Shown here: one piece after another, positions 1-8,110 of the stretch | How positions within the stretch are numbered: position 1 is the first letter of the stretch | How the letters are laid out: the number at the start of each line of letters is the position of its first letter | NCBI GenBank assembly: GCA_017427185.1 | Contig: JAFRTJ010000009.1 | Span: 1 to 64,000 of the forward strand | Length of the DNA: 64,000 nt | Direction of reading: 5' to 3' | Origin: Bacteroidaceae bacterium | GTDB lineage: Bacteria > Bacteroidota > Bacteroidia > Bacteroidales > Bacteroidaceae | Notes under the pieces: model-generated | The model's database searches: none | What the model was told of the DNA's origin: nothing | The model's input: only the letters and a program-made list of their open reading frames with translations | Translations under genes and position numbers: made by a program

Positions 1-105
1 ACACTGGGATTCTCGCCATTTTGTCCCCTCTTGTCCCCCTGGAAAAGTTTGTTTTGATAGCACGGAAACTCCATGTTTTTTTCCTGATTTTTGGTGATTT
101 CGCAT
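1..105 (+). repeat. Dispersed ~100-bp intergenic repeat, copy A
   Basis: This stretch matches 5425-5527 in the same orientation. By eye 53 of the first 60 bases agree, including the shared cores GCCATTTTGTCCCC and GGAAAAGTTTGTTTTGA, and similarity fades after about 100 bp. It lies 3' of the LRR gene, while the other copy lies 5' of the regulator gene, so the two copies bracket that two-gene unit. The window starts here, so the repeat may extend to the left. Confidence 0.75.
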
Positions 106-142
106 CATTTTCATCTTCTATTCTGTTTCTTGACTCTCGACC

Positions 143-170
143 GTCAACGTCATCGTTATCGTTATCGTTG
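143..170. repeat. Short hexanucleotide tandem repeat (GTTATC/GTCATC)
   Basis: The string reads as successive ATCGTT/ATCGTC units and begins and ends with CAACG...CGTTG, so it could also fold. The same kind of repeat recurs at 31995-32022 in another intergenic region. It lies just 3' of the LRR gene. No function can be assigned. Confidence 0.6.
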
Positions 171-242
171 AATCAGAACCCTGACTTTCGTCGAGCTACT
201 TCACGTTCGGCAAAACACATGAGCAAGCTCTGTGTCCTACTC

Positions 243-3200
243 TCACTTAACCAGCACCTTTTTACCATTCTGGATATAGATTCCCTTCTGCGGAGCATGT
301 TCCAACTTGCGGCCTGAGAGGTCGTAAAGAGCATCTTTGTCCTGAAAGGGAGCTGGAGTGGAAGCGATGTCGGTTGTCAGATTGAGGGTAGTGACGAACT
401 TCTCGTATTCGTTCTCTACGGTCAGGGTGTAGGTGCCTGGAGCGTAGGTCACGAGATCCGTACTGAGGGCCAGCACGTTATCCGTCAGCACTTCCTTGGT
501 ATAGACTGGGTGCCCTGTGGCGTCCGCTAAGGTGACGGCATAGGTGCCGGCGAGGTTGTTAAGGCGGACAAACATCTCGCTATCTGAGTACTCACCCTTG
601 AGCGTTTCTATGCCTTCCTGCTGAGCCCGATGACGAGGTGCCTTGGGCTGAGCCTTGATGACATGGGTGAAATCCAGTTTCTTTTTCTTCACCTCAAGAT
701 TCTGGGGTATCAATGAAGCATCGTAGTAGAGGACTTCATCGCCTACAGTACAGGACAGGAGGCGGCAGAATCCATCACTCATTATAAGATTGTAGAGCCC
801 CATGTTGCCTACGCCCTGAAGCCAGGTTGCTTTTTCTTGGACATTGAATCTGACTTCACGCCCGCAACCTTTGTATGTGTCTGTATCAATGGCAAACTTC
901 TCGCCCAAATTGATATCATAAATGATATCTATATCCATGAAGACTTCATTATACCATCCGCCCGGCCCAGCTGGGGAGGCGAAGTCATAGAGCCTCAGGG
1001 GAGCTGTTGTACCTTGTGGGCAGAAAAAGACTACTCTCTCGTCCTCCCTTACAGCTCCAGCGTATCGGGCCGGCATGTTCTCGCCATCGTCTATCATCCA
1101 TCGTTTGTATTGCAGACCGTCAATGATGGTGTCGCCCTGCAGGTACTGGTATTCTATGCGCTCTGGATCCGTCGAATCTGCACCTTCCTTATACCATCCC
1201 AGTACCCATGTCTTGCCTTCCTCCACGAAGGGGCGGTAAGTGTAGTCTACAGGAACGATGTGGTCTCTATTGTAGATTTCAACACCATGGTCCACACAAC
1301 TCTGAAGTTCGCCTTCAGCGGAATCGAGGGAAACATCCTGCAGGAGGTCAGTCACGCTCCCAATGTCTTCTATCCATTTGTGGCAGTTCCCCTCCTCGTC
1401 GGTCAACAGAAAGACACGATGCTCATAGCCCTCAAAAATCTCCTTCGTGATGGACTGGACGGTAAGCGATCGGCCATTGAAGACACCTGAATCGCCCTCT
1501 TTCAGCCTGAAATCGTAAAGGCTTCTGACGCTTCCCCCAGCGACTTTGAAATTAAAATTGAACTTAAAATCCGGATAATGAGAATCTGGAATAATCATGC
1601 CTACATAATGAGGGAGTGTCTCCAGGTCTAACTCTTTCCTATACAACTTCAGCCCATGATACATTCTGTTGTTCTCTATGATGGTAGTGTCTCCGTCAAG
1701 ATAGTATTCATAAGCAGAGGCTCCTGAGGTATATGTCCATCTTTTCCCATTTACGGCAAAATCGTTGATGGAAGGCAGCCTGTCCATTTGGTAATATACC
1801 TTGTCGCCCACACCACAATAGTACAGGGAGTCCTCCCGTGGAAGGTAGAATGGAATCGGGTTGAGCAAGTGATAGAAGCCGCCGATGCCTTCCAGCCAGT
1901 CGACATGATAGTTATTTCCAATATCGAAATGTGTCTTGCGACGCTCCACACCCCTGACGTTGACAGAAGTCACATCAGAAACCGTGTAATCTGTATTCCA
2001 GAATTTGATCTTGTCACCTACACCAAGAGAGAAGTCATAAAGCAAATATCTCTGGTACTTCCCATTGGCAGACTCCTTCATGATGTAGACCCTGCTGTCC
2101 TCCTCGCAGAGGTATGCCACGCGGACATTCCTGTTTATGAGTTCCCCCGCATAGGGTTGCCAAACATCTCCTGTTCTGTAGTCTTCCAAATTGTAGCTGA
2201 ACATTTTGTAATATTGCCTGCCCTCAATGATGGTGTCGCCATCAATCCAGAATTTCTCGTATCCGCACAACTCGGCTGGCTTGTACACTTCCCAAATCTT
2301 CCCATCCTCGAGGAAAGGCTTATACTGAATGGACTCACCATTGTAAGAATACCACTGATATTGTCCTGGGTGAATGCTTTGAATACCATAGTAATAGACG
2401 TGCCATCCCTTGGCCTTAGCTCGGCTCACTTGCTCTACGGTGAAGAAGTTGCCGTCAGACTTCTCTGTGTTGAAAACAAAGAGCGAGGCATAGTCGGTTT
2501 GGCGGGTCTGGCGGAGATCTTCAACTAAATGTTCTACGGCTTGACCTGTGAGGTAGTTGTCCTGGCATTGTATGTTGGTGAGTATGGGGCAGTTCGCCGC
2601 GCGAAGACTCGTCAACTGGTTCCCACTGCAACAGAGATTATAGAGTTCAGCGTGGTTCGAGACATCAAGTGAGACCAACTGGTTATCTTCACAGGAAAGA
2701 GTACACAGGTTGGGGAAGGCGGAGATGTCAATTTTCGTCAGTTGATTGTTCCGGCAGGAAAGGCTCTCGAGAGCTGTCATAGCAGAAAGATTGAGGCTAC
2801 TGATTCTGTTATCGGAGCAATACAACTGCTCTATCTGTGGACAACCGCTCACAGTCAGCGCTTCAAACGTGCTTCCACCGATGTGCACCTCTTTCAGATT
2901 GGGACAATCTGTGATGCGGAGACCCTTCACCTGGGTCATGAGATCGAAACGAAGTGAAGTGAGATTCTCCAACCCGCTGATTATTAGAATGTGAGCCAGA
3001 CTCAAATCTTCACATTCGGAGATCCTCACCTGCTTGAGCGACTTGCAACCCTGCAGGTTGAGTACAGTCAGAGGCACGTACTCAAGATCCAGCGTTTCCA
3101 GAGCCGTGAGCAATTCGATTCCCTTCAGGTCATGAATGTCGTATGACGGAATGTCTTCTGAATGGGAGGTTTCTGTCCAATTTATGTGAATGTTACAGAT

Positions 3201-3815
3201 TTCGATTGTTTTTAGTTCAGCTATTTCCTCCTGGGTGAGAATACCATCTTTTCCATAATCCTGATCCAGAAGGTACTGGCGGAAAGCCTTGTCAGGGAAG
3301 TTCTCTTTATTGATTGCAATACCCGTTTGGGGTGTCAGTATCACGATACTGTCGAATCCACTCCAAGGGGCGGTGGACTTATATGCATCTATGGATGCCT
3401 CTGGCACATGCAGCGTCACATACTTAATATCTAAACCAATATCATTCCCGTCTATAGTTGGGACATCTTCTGCCAGACAATACATATCAGTTAGGCTTGA
3501 GCAAAAGGCAAATGCCCATTTGCCAATATGGGTCACCGAGCAGGGGAGAGTTATGCTTGTCAAACGAGTGCAGCCAGAAAATGCAGAGTGGCCAATGCTG
3601 GTCACAGAATACTCAACTCCATAAAACATCACCGACGACGGAATAACAATATTACCGGAATATGAGGCTTCCGAGGAAGCTTTATAGGTCACTTCAGCTG
3701 TTTTTGCTTCTTCTACCAAATTGTAGTAGATTCCTTCGATTTCCACATCATAGGCTCCAGCCAGCGTTGATAGGGAAGTCAACAGGAAAAGAAAAAATAA
3801 TCTCTTCGTTTTCAT
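243..3815 (-). CDS. BspA-like leucine-rich-repeat surface protein with triplicated C-terminal module
   Basis: A 1190-residue secreted protein starting at ATG with a signal peptide (MKTKRLFFLFLL...LAGA). Seen in order: a BspA/LRR_5-type block (about 45-110, 'SIGHSAFSGCTRLTSI'); an EF-hand-like 'DQDYGKDGILTQEE' segment near 185; a second LRR block (about 230-430); three related modules of about 170 residues (roughly 480-1020) each with a 'GK-x-W ... GDT-x-I-I' signature; and a beta-sandwich-like tail ending 'GIYIQNGKKVLVK'. Tails of this kind in Prevotella resemble type IX sorting domains, so export to the cell surface is inferred. BspA-type LRR proteins are known for adhesion, but the ligand here is unknown. 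It follows the regulator gene by 35 bp on the same strand, so the two are probably co-transcribed. Confidence 0.85.
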   Translation of the reverse strand: MKTKRLFFLFLLTSLSTLAGAYDVEIEGIYYNLVEEAKTAEVTYKASSEASYSGNIVIPSSVMFYGVEYSVTSIGHSAFSGCTRLTSITLPCSVTHIGKWAFAFCSSLTDMYCLAEDVPTIDGNDIGLDIKYVTLHVPEASIDAYKSTAPWSGFDSIVILTPQTGIAINKENFPDKAFRQYLLDQDYGKDGILTQEEIAELKTIEICNIHINWTETSHSEDIPSYDIHDLKGIELLTALETLDLEYVPLTVLNLQGCKSLKQVRISECEDLSLAHILIISGLENLTSLRFDLMTQVKGLRITDCPNLKEVHIGGSTFEALTVSGCPQIEQLYCSDNRISSLNLSAMTALESLSCRNNQLTKIDISAFPNLCTLSCEDNQLVSLDVSNHAELYNLCCSGNQLTSLRAANCPILTNIQCQDNYLTGQAVEHLVEDLRQTRQTDYASLFVFNTEKSDGNFFTVEQVSRAKAKGWHVYYYGIQSIHPGQYQWYSYNGESIQYKPFLEDGKIWEVYKPAELCGYEKFWIDGDTIIEGRQYYKMFSYNLEDYRTGDVWQPYAGELINRNVRVAYLCEEDSRVYIMKESANGKYQRYLLYDFSLGVGDKIKFWNTDYTVSDVTSVNVRGVERRKTHFDIGNNYHVDWLEGIGGFYHLLNPIPFYLPREDSLYYCGVGDKVYYQMDRLPSINDFAVNGKRWTYTSGASAYEYYLDGDTTIIENNRMYHGLKLYRKELDLETLPHYVGMIIPDSHYPDFKFNFNFKVAGGSVRSLYDFRLKEGDSGVFNGRSLTVQSITKEIFEGYEHRVFLLTDEEGNCHKWIEDIGSVTDLLQDVSLDSAEGELQSCVDHGVEIYNRDHIVPVDYTYRPFVEEGKTWVLGWYKEGADSTDPERIEYQYLQGDTIIDGLQYKRWMIDDGENMPARYAGAVREDERVVFFCPQGTTAPLRLYDFASPAGPGGWYNEVFMDIDIIYDINLGEKFAIDTDTYKGCGREVRFNVQEKATWLQGVGNMGLYNLIMSDGFCRLLSCTVGDEVLYYDASLIPQNLEVKKKKLDFTHVIKAQPKAPRHRAQQEGIETLKGEYSDSEMFVRLNNLAGTYAVTLADATGHPVYTKEVLTDNVLALSTDLVTYAPGTYTLTVENEYEKFVTTLNLTTDIASTPAPFQDKDALYDLSGRKLEHAPQKGIYIQNGKKVLVK

Positions 3816-3850
3816 ATTCGTTGTTGTTTTAAAGTTTATATTTCATTTTT

Positions 3851-5317
3851 TCAAATTCTGTCCAATATCTGTTCCAAGGTCACATCCGGATCTTCCTCGC
3901 CGAATATATCTTTCTTCAGTTTCTGCTTGCGGTGCTGTACGGCGGAAATGGTGAGGCCGTAGATGTTGCCGATGGTGCGGTTGAGCACATGCAGGCTGGT
4001 GAGGATGCACAGCTGGACATCCCCATTACGCATTTTGGGGTAGTTCTCGCGCAGGCGCTTGAAACGGTCATTGTCGATAGCGTTCAGCGTCTGTTCCACT
4101 TCCCACCAGTCGCGAGTGCTGATGCTGACATGCTGGTCTTTGTTCGTATCCAGTTTCTTGGCGATTTCAGAACGCTGGATGATGAAGTCTTTCAGGAAGG
4201 AGATGGTTGCTTCGCGTTGCTGCAGCAGTTTACTCTGGGTTTCCAGCTCTCTACGTTGGAGAGACTTCTCCCTCAGGCGCTTGTCCACTTCATGTTTTCG
4301 AGTCCAAGCATCGGCCAAGCGTCGCTGCCTTATCACCTGCAAACGTGAGCGGCTAACCAAATAGGTCGTAAGGGCAGCCAGCAGGAAGATGACCAGGATA
4401 CCCAGCAAAGTGCGACGTTGGAGCTGAGAATTGTAGCGCAGACGCTCGTTGTCGTGTTCCTGTTGCAGAGCCGCCTGATAGTATTCGTCTTTCTGCTTCA
4501 GCGCCTCAAAGTACAGATCCTCTGCATGACCAAAAGCCTCATCGATAGCATCTTCTGCTGCTTCGATATCGCAGCGGCGTAGGGCCAGCTTGGCGAGATT
4601 GCTCTCTACGATATAGGCAGCCTGCAGGTCCTTCCCTGGTTTCATCTGTCTATAGACCTCCTCGGCTCTGTTTAGTGAGTCACAGCTAACCAAACAGCGA
4701 GCCAGAACCTGCTGGGCACCAAGCAGGAGATTCTCTGGAGCGCAATCTACCCCTTGGCGGGCATAATCCAAAGCCTCATCATATTCCGCCATACCCCAAT
4801 AGATGTTGGCAAGGCTGGTAAGCGTCTGGCTAACAAGCTCCTGTCCCAAAGAGTCGGCTGAAGCTTCAGCCAGAGCATGTGCCTTGCGTGTGTAGGTCAG
4901 AGCCTCGTCGAAAGACGTGTCGTTGTTGTAGGCCAGTTGTCCTGCATACGTACCTATATAGTCCAGGAGGATAATATGGTTCCGTTCACTGTCAGGACGC
5001 CGCTGGTAGGTGGACAAAGCCTGACGCGCCATGTCGAGTGCCGCATTGGTGTTGCTCCATGAGAGGGACTTGGCCAGTTGCATCTGCGACAGGTATAGCG
5101 TATGCAGGTCACCCTCTCTTTCCGCCCACAGGATGGCTTTATGAAGAAGATTTTCTCCAAGGTGGATGCTGTCTGAATCAAAAGCCTGAAGGGCCAAGTT
5201 GTAATAGGAACGTGCATCCTGCACATCTTCCGAATCCTCAGTATGATGGAGACCCGTGTGGCAAGCTGCAAACATCATACTTACGAACAGCAGAAGGAGG
5301 TTTTTGACACTTTTCAT
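3851..5317 (-). CDS. TPR / transmembrane / HTH regulator (first of two in the window)
   Basis: 488 residues. The N-terminus is a lipoprotein-type signal ('LLFVSMMFAACHTG'), followed by tetratricopeptide helices (about 35-280), one membrane segment (about 304-323, 'LLGILVIFLLAALTTYLV'), a charged coiled-coil (about 325-390) and a C-terminal helix-turn-helix-like region (about 430-470, 'NRTIGNIYGLTISAVQHRKQKL'). This architecture places the TPRs outside and the putative DNA-binding end in the cytoplasm. Proteins of this layout are common in Bacteroidales, but few have an assigned signal. The gene at 43882-45339 is the same type. Start is the ATG just downstream of a TAACTTTG box. Direct control of the co-transcribed LRR gene is inferred from adjacency only. 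Confidence 0.8.
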   Translation of the reverse strand: MKSVKNLLLLFVSMMFAACHTGLHHTEDSEDVQDARSYYNLALQAFDSDSIHLGENLLHKAILWAEREGDLHTLYLSQMQLAKSLSWSNTNAALDMARQALSTYQRRPDSERNHIILLDYIGTYAGQLAYNNDTSFDEALTYTRKAHALAEASADSLGQELVSQTLTSLANIYWGMAEYDEALDYARQGVDCAPENLLLGAQQVLARCLVSCDSLNRAEEVYRQMKPGKDLQAAYIVESNLAKLALRRCDIEAAEDAIDEAFGHAEDLYFEALKQKDEYYQAALQQEHDNERLRYNSQLQRRTLLGILVIFLLAALTTYLVSRSRLQVIRQRRLADAWTRKHEVDKRLREKSLQRRELETQSKLLQQREATISFLKDFIIQRSEIAKKLDTNKDQHVSISTRDWWEVEQTLNAIDNDRFKRLRENYPKMRNGDVQLCILTSLHVLNRTIGNIYGLTISAVQHRKQKLKKDIFGEEDPDVTLEQILDRI

Positions 5318-5340
5318 AGCTTTTATATTGAATTCTGCCG

Positions 5341-5348
5341 CAAAGTTA
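5341..5348 (-). promoter_or_regulatory. Candidate promoter (-7 box) of regulator-LRR operon
   Basis: TAACTTTG on the minus strand matches the Bacteroidetes -7 consensus TAnnTTTG and lies about 25 bp upstream of the regulator start. No clear TTTG -33 element is at 19-20 bp. Two TCATG half-sites 12 bp apart (5367-5383) overlap the -33 region. Confidence 0.55.
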
Positions 5349-5424
5349 CGGCTTAATTTAGATATTTCATGCGTTAGGTCATGGAAAATTTTATGTATGC
5401 AAAAACACCATCAATCCCCCATAA

Positions 5425-5527
5425 ACACAGGGATTTTCGCCATTTTGTCCCCCTTTGTCCCCATGGAAAAGTTTGTTTTGAGGGCATGGAAAATCGATAT
5501 TTTTTCTACTTTTCGGTGGTTTTGCAT
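5425..5527 (+). repeat. Dispersed ~100-bp intergenic repeat, copy B
   Basis: Second copy of the repeat at 1-105, same orientation, in the 338-bp gap between the regulator promoter and yqaA. Both copies contain two closely spaced TTGTCCCC-like words. The rest of this gap (5528-5655) holds a run of eight G at 5605-5612 and no gene that can be supported. Confidence 0.75.
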
Positions 5528-5655
5528 GGAGAATAAGGATGACCAGCAGAAGCAATAATGTTCTACTAGTGTTTTTCATCCTATCGTTACCTCATTTGGA
5601 TTCTGGGGGGGGACAGAATTGTGGGAAATTGGCCGAAGAAACAAATTAATTTGAG

Positions 5656-6108
5656 CTAAAAGAGGGAGACAACTCCCAACGTAAGGAGCGTCCATACCGT
5701 ATAACTGAAAATCTGCCCCAAGAGCATGATACTCCCTATCTTCCAATACGGAGCACGGAGAATACCAAAGCTGATGGTTACCAAATGTCCAATGATAGGC
5801 ACCACTGCCAGAAGAGCAAACCACACACCTCTCCCTCGCAAGAAATCACGAACTCGCACCAATTTTTCCGGGTTTACCTTTGTCCATCGAAGAACCTGGT
5901 CAAAAGTAAAAAAACGACCGACAGAATAGCTGATACCAGTACCCAACCAGTTGCCCACGACGCAGGACACCACACACCATACAGGATCCCATCCCAAAAC
6001 CAACGCTACCGAAAGCACAGCCTTGGAATTCATGGGAATGGGTGAACCTGCAATGAATGAACAGATGAAAAGTCCCAAATAACCCAACGATATGAAAGTG
6101 TCGTTCAT
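5656..6108 (-). CDS. yqaA: YqaA/DedA-like small membrane protein (VTT domain)
   Basis: 150 residues with four or five hydrophobic segments. It has the small SNARE-associated/DedA-like fold signature, including 'GSPIPMNSKAV' early, 'GNWLGTGISYSVGRFF' in the middle and a 'FGILRAPYWK' region late. Members of this superfamily are inner-membrane proteins linked to lipid movement and membrane homeostasis; the exact substrate of YqaA is not established. The gene starts 6 bp after the cardiolipin synthase stop codon, so the two form an operon, which fits a membrane-lipid role. Confidence 0.85.
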   Translation of the reverse strand: MNDTFISLGYLGLFICSFIAGSPIPMNSKAVLSVALVLGWDPVWCVVSCVVGNWLGTGISYSVGRFFTFDQVLRWTKVNPEKLVRVRDFLRGRGVWFALLAVVPIIGHLVTISFGILRAPYWKIGSIMLLGQIFSYTVWTLLTLGVVSLF

Positions 6109-6114
6109 TCTTTC

Positions 6115-7515
6115 TTATAATAGTGGAGCCAACAAATGGCAGAAGGATTCCTTTACACGATCCCATCGGGGACGCTGCAGCCAAGTCTTCAGGTCCAACT
6201 CGTGGCAGAACTTTATATCATCGAGAAAGAGTCGCTTTTGATGCAAAGCAACCTCCCTATCATAAATAAAAGCATCTATCTCAAAGGCTTGGCTCAAACT
6301 ACGGCTATCGATGTTCACACTACCAATACTGGTGATTTGGTCATCAGAGACGATTGTCTTGGAATGCATGTAACCATTGTCATAGAAATAGAAACGGACT
6401 CCCGCCTGCAGCATCTGTTCCACATACCATCGCGAAGCATTGATGGTAATGTGTCCCTTATCAGGTTGGGTCGGAATCATCACCCTGACATCAACACCCG
6501 AAAGAGCTGCTGCATGAAGAGAAACACGGATGGACTCAGATGGAAGGAAATAGGGTGACTGCAGATAGAGATAACGGCGGGACGAGAAGATTGTCTGCGA
6601 GATAGACAAGTCCATTACTCTCCACGAGTCCGTAGGATTGGAACTGATCATTTGTATCAGAAGATTCTGATCCGACCGCAAAGGTACAGGATAATACACA
6701 TCATCATGAATCCATTCCTTACGGGTAAACTGCCAATCACTGAGAAAGGCCGTCTGCAATTCACTGACCGAGGGACCTATCATCCGAATATGAGTGTCGC
6801 GCCATATCCCACCACGAACACCCAGCAAATAGCGTTCTGCAATATTCATCCCCCCTGTAAATCCAATCTTTCCATCAATGACAACAACTTTGCGATGATC
6901 CCTATAGTTGGAGAATGGAGAGAGAATGGGGAAAATGGGATTGAACGCCTTTATCTGAACTCCACCATTCTGCATTCTTCGATAAAAACTTCGCGGCACA
7001 AGCCAGCAAGCAGCCGCATCATAAATGACACGTACCTCAACCCCTTCCTTTACCTTATTTATAAGGAGATCGGACAGTTCGTCGCCTACAGGATCTGATT
7101 CTATCTGAAAGAATTCCAGATGTATGTGATGACGAGCAGCTTGGATGTCGGCTTTTAAAGCCTGAAACATGTCGGCAAAAGCCGTATAGAATTCTATTCC
7201 ATTACCTCGAGTTGGATAAGATTGGTTTACACGTTGCAACAAAGGAATCAACGGATTCACTCCATCCTCCCCTTCAGTACACAATGGAGCTGTATAAGAC
7301 TTGAGAATCTGTAACCGCTCATCGGAAATCAGGGGCCGATCCTTAGCTGGGAAGCCGAAAAGATAATACAGCAGAATTCCCATCACAGGAACGAAGACAA
7401 GTACCAGGATCCAAGCCCATGCATCAGAAGGACGGCGACGCTGCATCATGACCACAACGGAAAGGTTGAGAGCAAAGAGCAAAATGACCAATTTAATCCA
7501 AAACTGAATTTCCAT
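6115..7515 (-). CDS. cls: Cardiolipin synthase (phospholipase D family)
   Basis: 466 residues, the usual length of bacterial Cls. Two N-terminal membrane segments (about 6-23 and 33-53) precede two PLD domains. Both HKD motifs are intact: H207-x-K209-x4-D214 within 'YRDHRKVVVIDGKIGFTGG', and H384-x-K386-x4-D391 within 'YMHSKTIVSDDQITSIGSVN'. The enzyme joins two phosphatidylglycerol molecules (or PG with another phospholipid) to make cardiolipin at the inner membrane. It is the first gene of a two-gene operon with yqaA and has a good promoter 39 bp upstream. Confidence 0.93.
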   Translation of the reverse strand: MEIQFWIKLVILLFALNLSVVVMMQRRRPSDAWAWILVLVFVPVMGILLYYLFGFPAKDRPLISDERLQILKSYTAPLCTEGEDGVNPLIPLLQRVNQSYPTRGNGIEFYTAFADMFQALKADIQAARHHIHLEFFQIESDPVGDELSDLLINKVKEGVEVRVIYDAAACWLVPRSFYRRMQNGGVQIKAFNPIFPILSPFSNYRDHRKVVVIDGKIGFTGGMNIAERYLLGVRGGIWRDTHIRMIGPSVSELQTAFLSDWQFTRKEWIHDDVYYPVPLRSDQNLLIQMISSNPTDSWRVMDLSISQTIFSSRRYLYLQSPYFLPSESIRVSLHAAALSGVDVRVMIPTQPDKGHITINASRWYVEQMLQAGVRFYFYDNGYMHSKTIVSDDQITSIGSVNIDSRSLSQAFEIDAFIYDREVALHQKRLFLDDIKFCHELDLKTWLQRPRWDRVKESFCHLLAPLL

Positions 7516-7553
7516 AAACGCGTTCCTTAGGCAAAAATGTCTGTTCTCGGCTT

Positions 7554-7584
7554 CAAAATTATCAAATCCTGACGAATTTACAAA
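7554..7584 (-). promoter_or_regulatory. Promoter of the cls-yqaA operon
   Basis: On the minus strand TTTG (7584-7581) is followed after 19 bp by TAATTTTG (7561-7554), a full match to the Bacteroidetes -33/-7 pattern. The predicted leader to the cls ATG is about 30 nt. Confidence 0.7.
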
Positions 7585-7957
7585 TCCTCTCTTTCATAAA
7601 GATTCATAAAATTGAATATCAGAGAAGTAAAGACCCTGAATTTGAGCTGAAAAAAGGAATAAAAAGACATTTTTGCTGCTCATGAGAAAAATATTTTATC
7701 ATCTTCGTCACTTTTTATCCCAAAACAGATACAAGATAAAAGATTTTTTCCTAATATTGCACTACCAAAACTACCAAAAGTTGATAAATCAGTTGATACC
7801 ACGTTGGCTATGACAGCTACAACAAGAAAAACTATATCGTTGAACTAATGGGAAAATGAGGTTTGAGTTACAAACAAAGAGATAACGTTTTTTAGGTTAG
7901 ATAAAAGAGAGTAATCTTTTTTGGAGATAGTAGTTTTACTACTTCTTCATGGGAATG

Positions 7958-7996
7958 AAGGGATCGCGATGTGAATCGCAGTCCCTTTTTCCTTTT
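7958..7996 (+). terminator. Hairpin with GUGA tetraloop and U-tract in the gap before the fucosidase
   Basis: AAGGGA-TC-GCGAT pairs with ATCGC-AG-TCCCTT (one U-G and one C-A mismatch) around a GUGA loop of GNRA type, followed by TTTTTCCTTTT. A smaller perfect hairpin (AGTAGT-TTT-ACTACT, 7929-7943) precedes it. It reads as an intrinsic terminator on the plus strand. No plus-strand gene lies upstream (7516-7957 has no supportable ORF), so it may end a small RNA or act as an attenuator for the genes from 8111. Confidence 0.55.
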
Positions 7997-8051
7997 ATTA
8001 CAAATTTTAGTTGCTTGCTTTGGAAGATAACCTCAATCAAAAAAAAATTTA

Positions 8052-8059
8052 TATCTTTG
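8052..8059 (+). promoter_or_regulatory. Candidate promoter of the fucosidase operon
   Basis: TATCTTTG matches TAnnTTTG and lies 51 bp before the ATG at 8111, 3' of the terminator-like hairpin. A -33 TTTG at the usual 19-20 bp is not present. Confidence 0.5.
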
Positions 8060-8110
8060 TACTGGTTTTAGTAAACAAACGGTCCGAAACAAACTAATTA
8101 CACAAGGAAT

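Noticed and set aside
1788..2528. 246-codon open frame on the plus strand
   Set aside because: Antisense to the LRR surface protein. The low stop density is caused by the codon pattern of the real gene.
3851..5317. Reading the first TPR/HTH protein as a classical LuxR two-component regulator
   Set aside because: It has no receiver or kinase domain and is membrane-spanning. Only the C-terminal HTH-like end fits.
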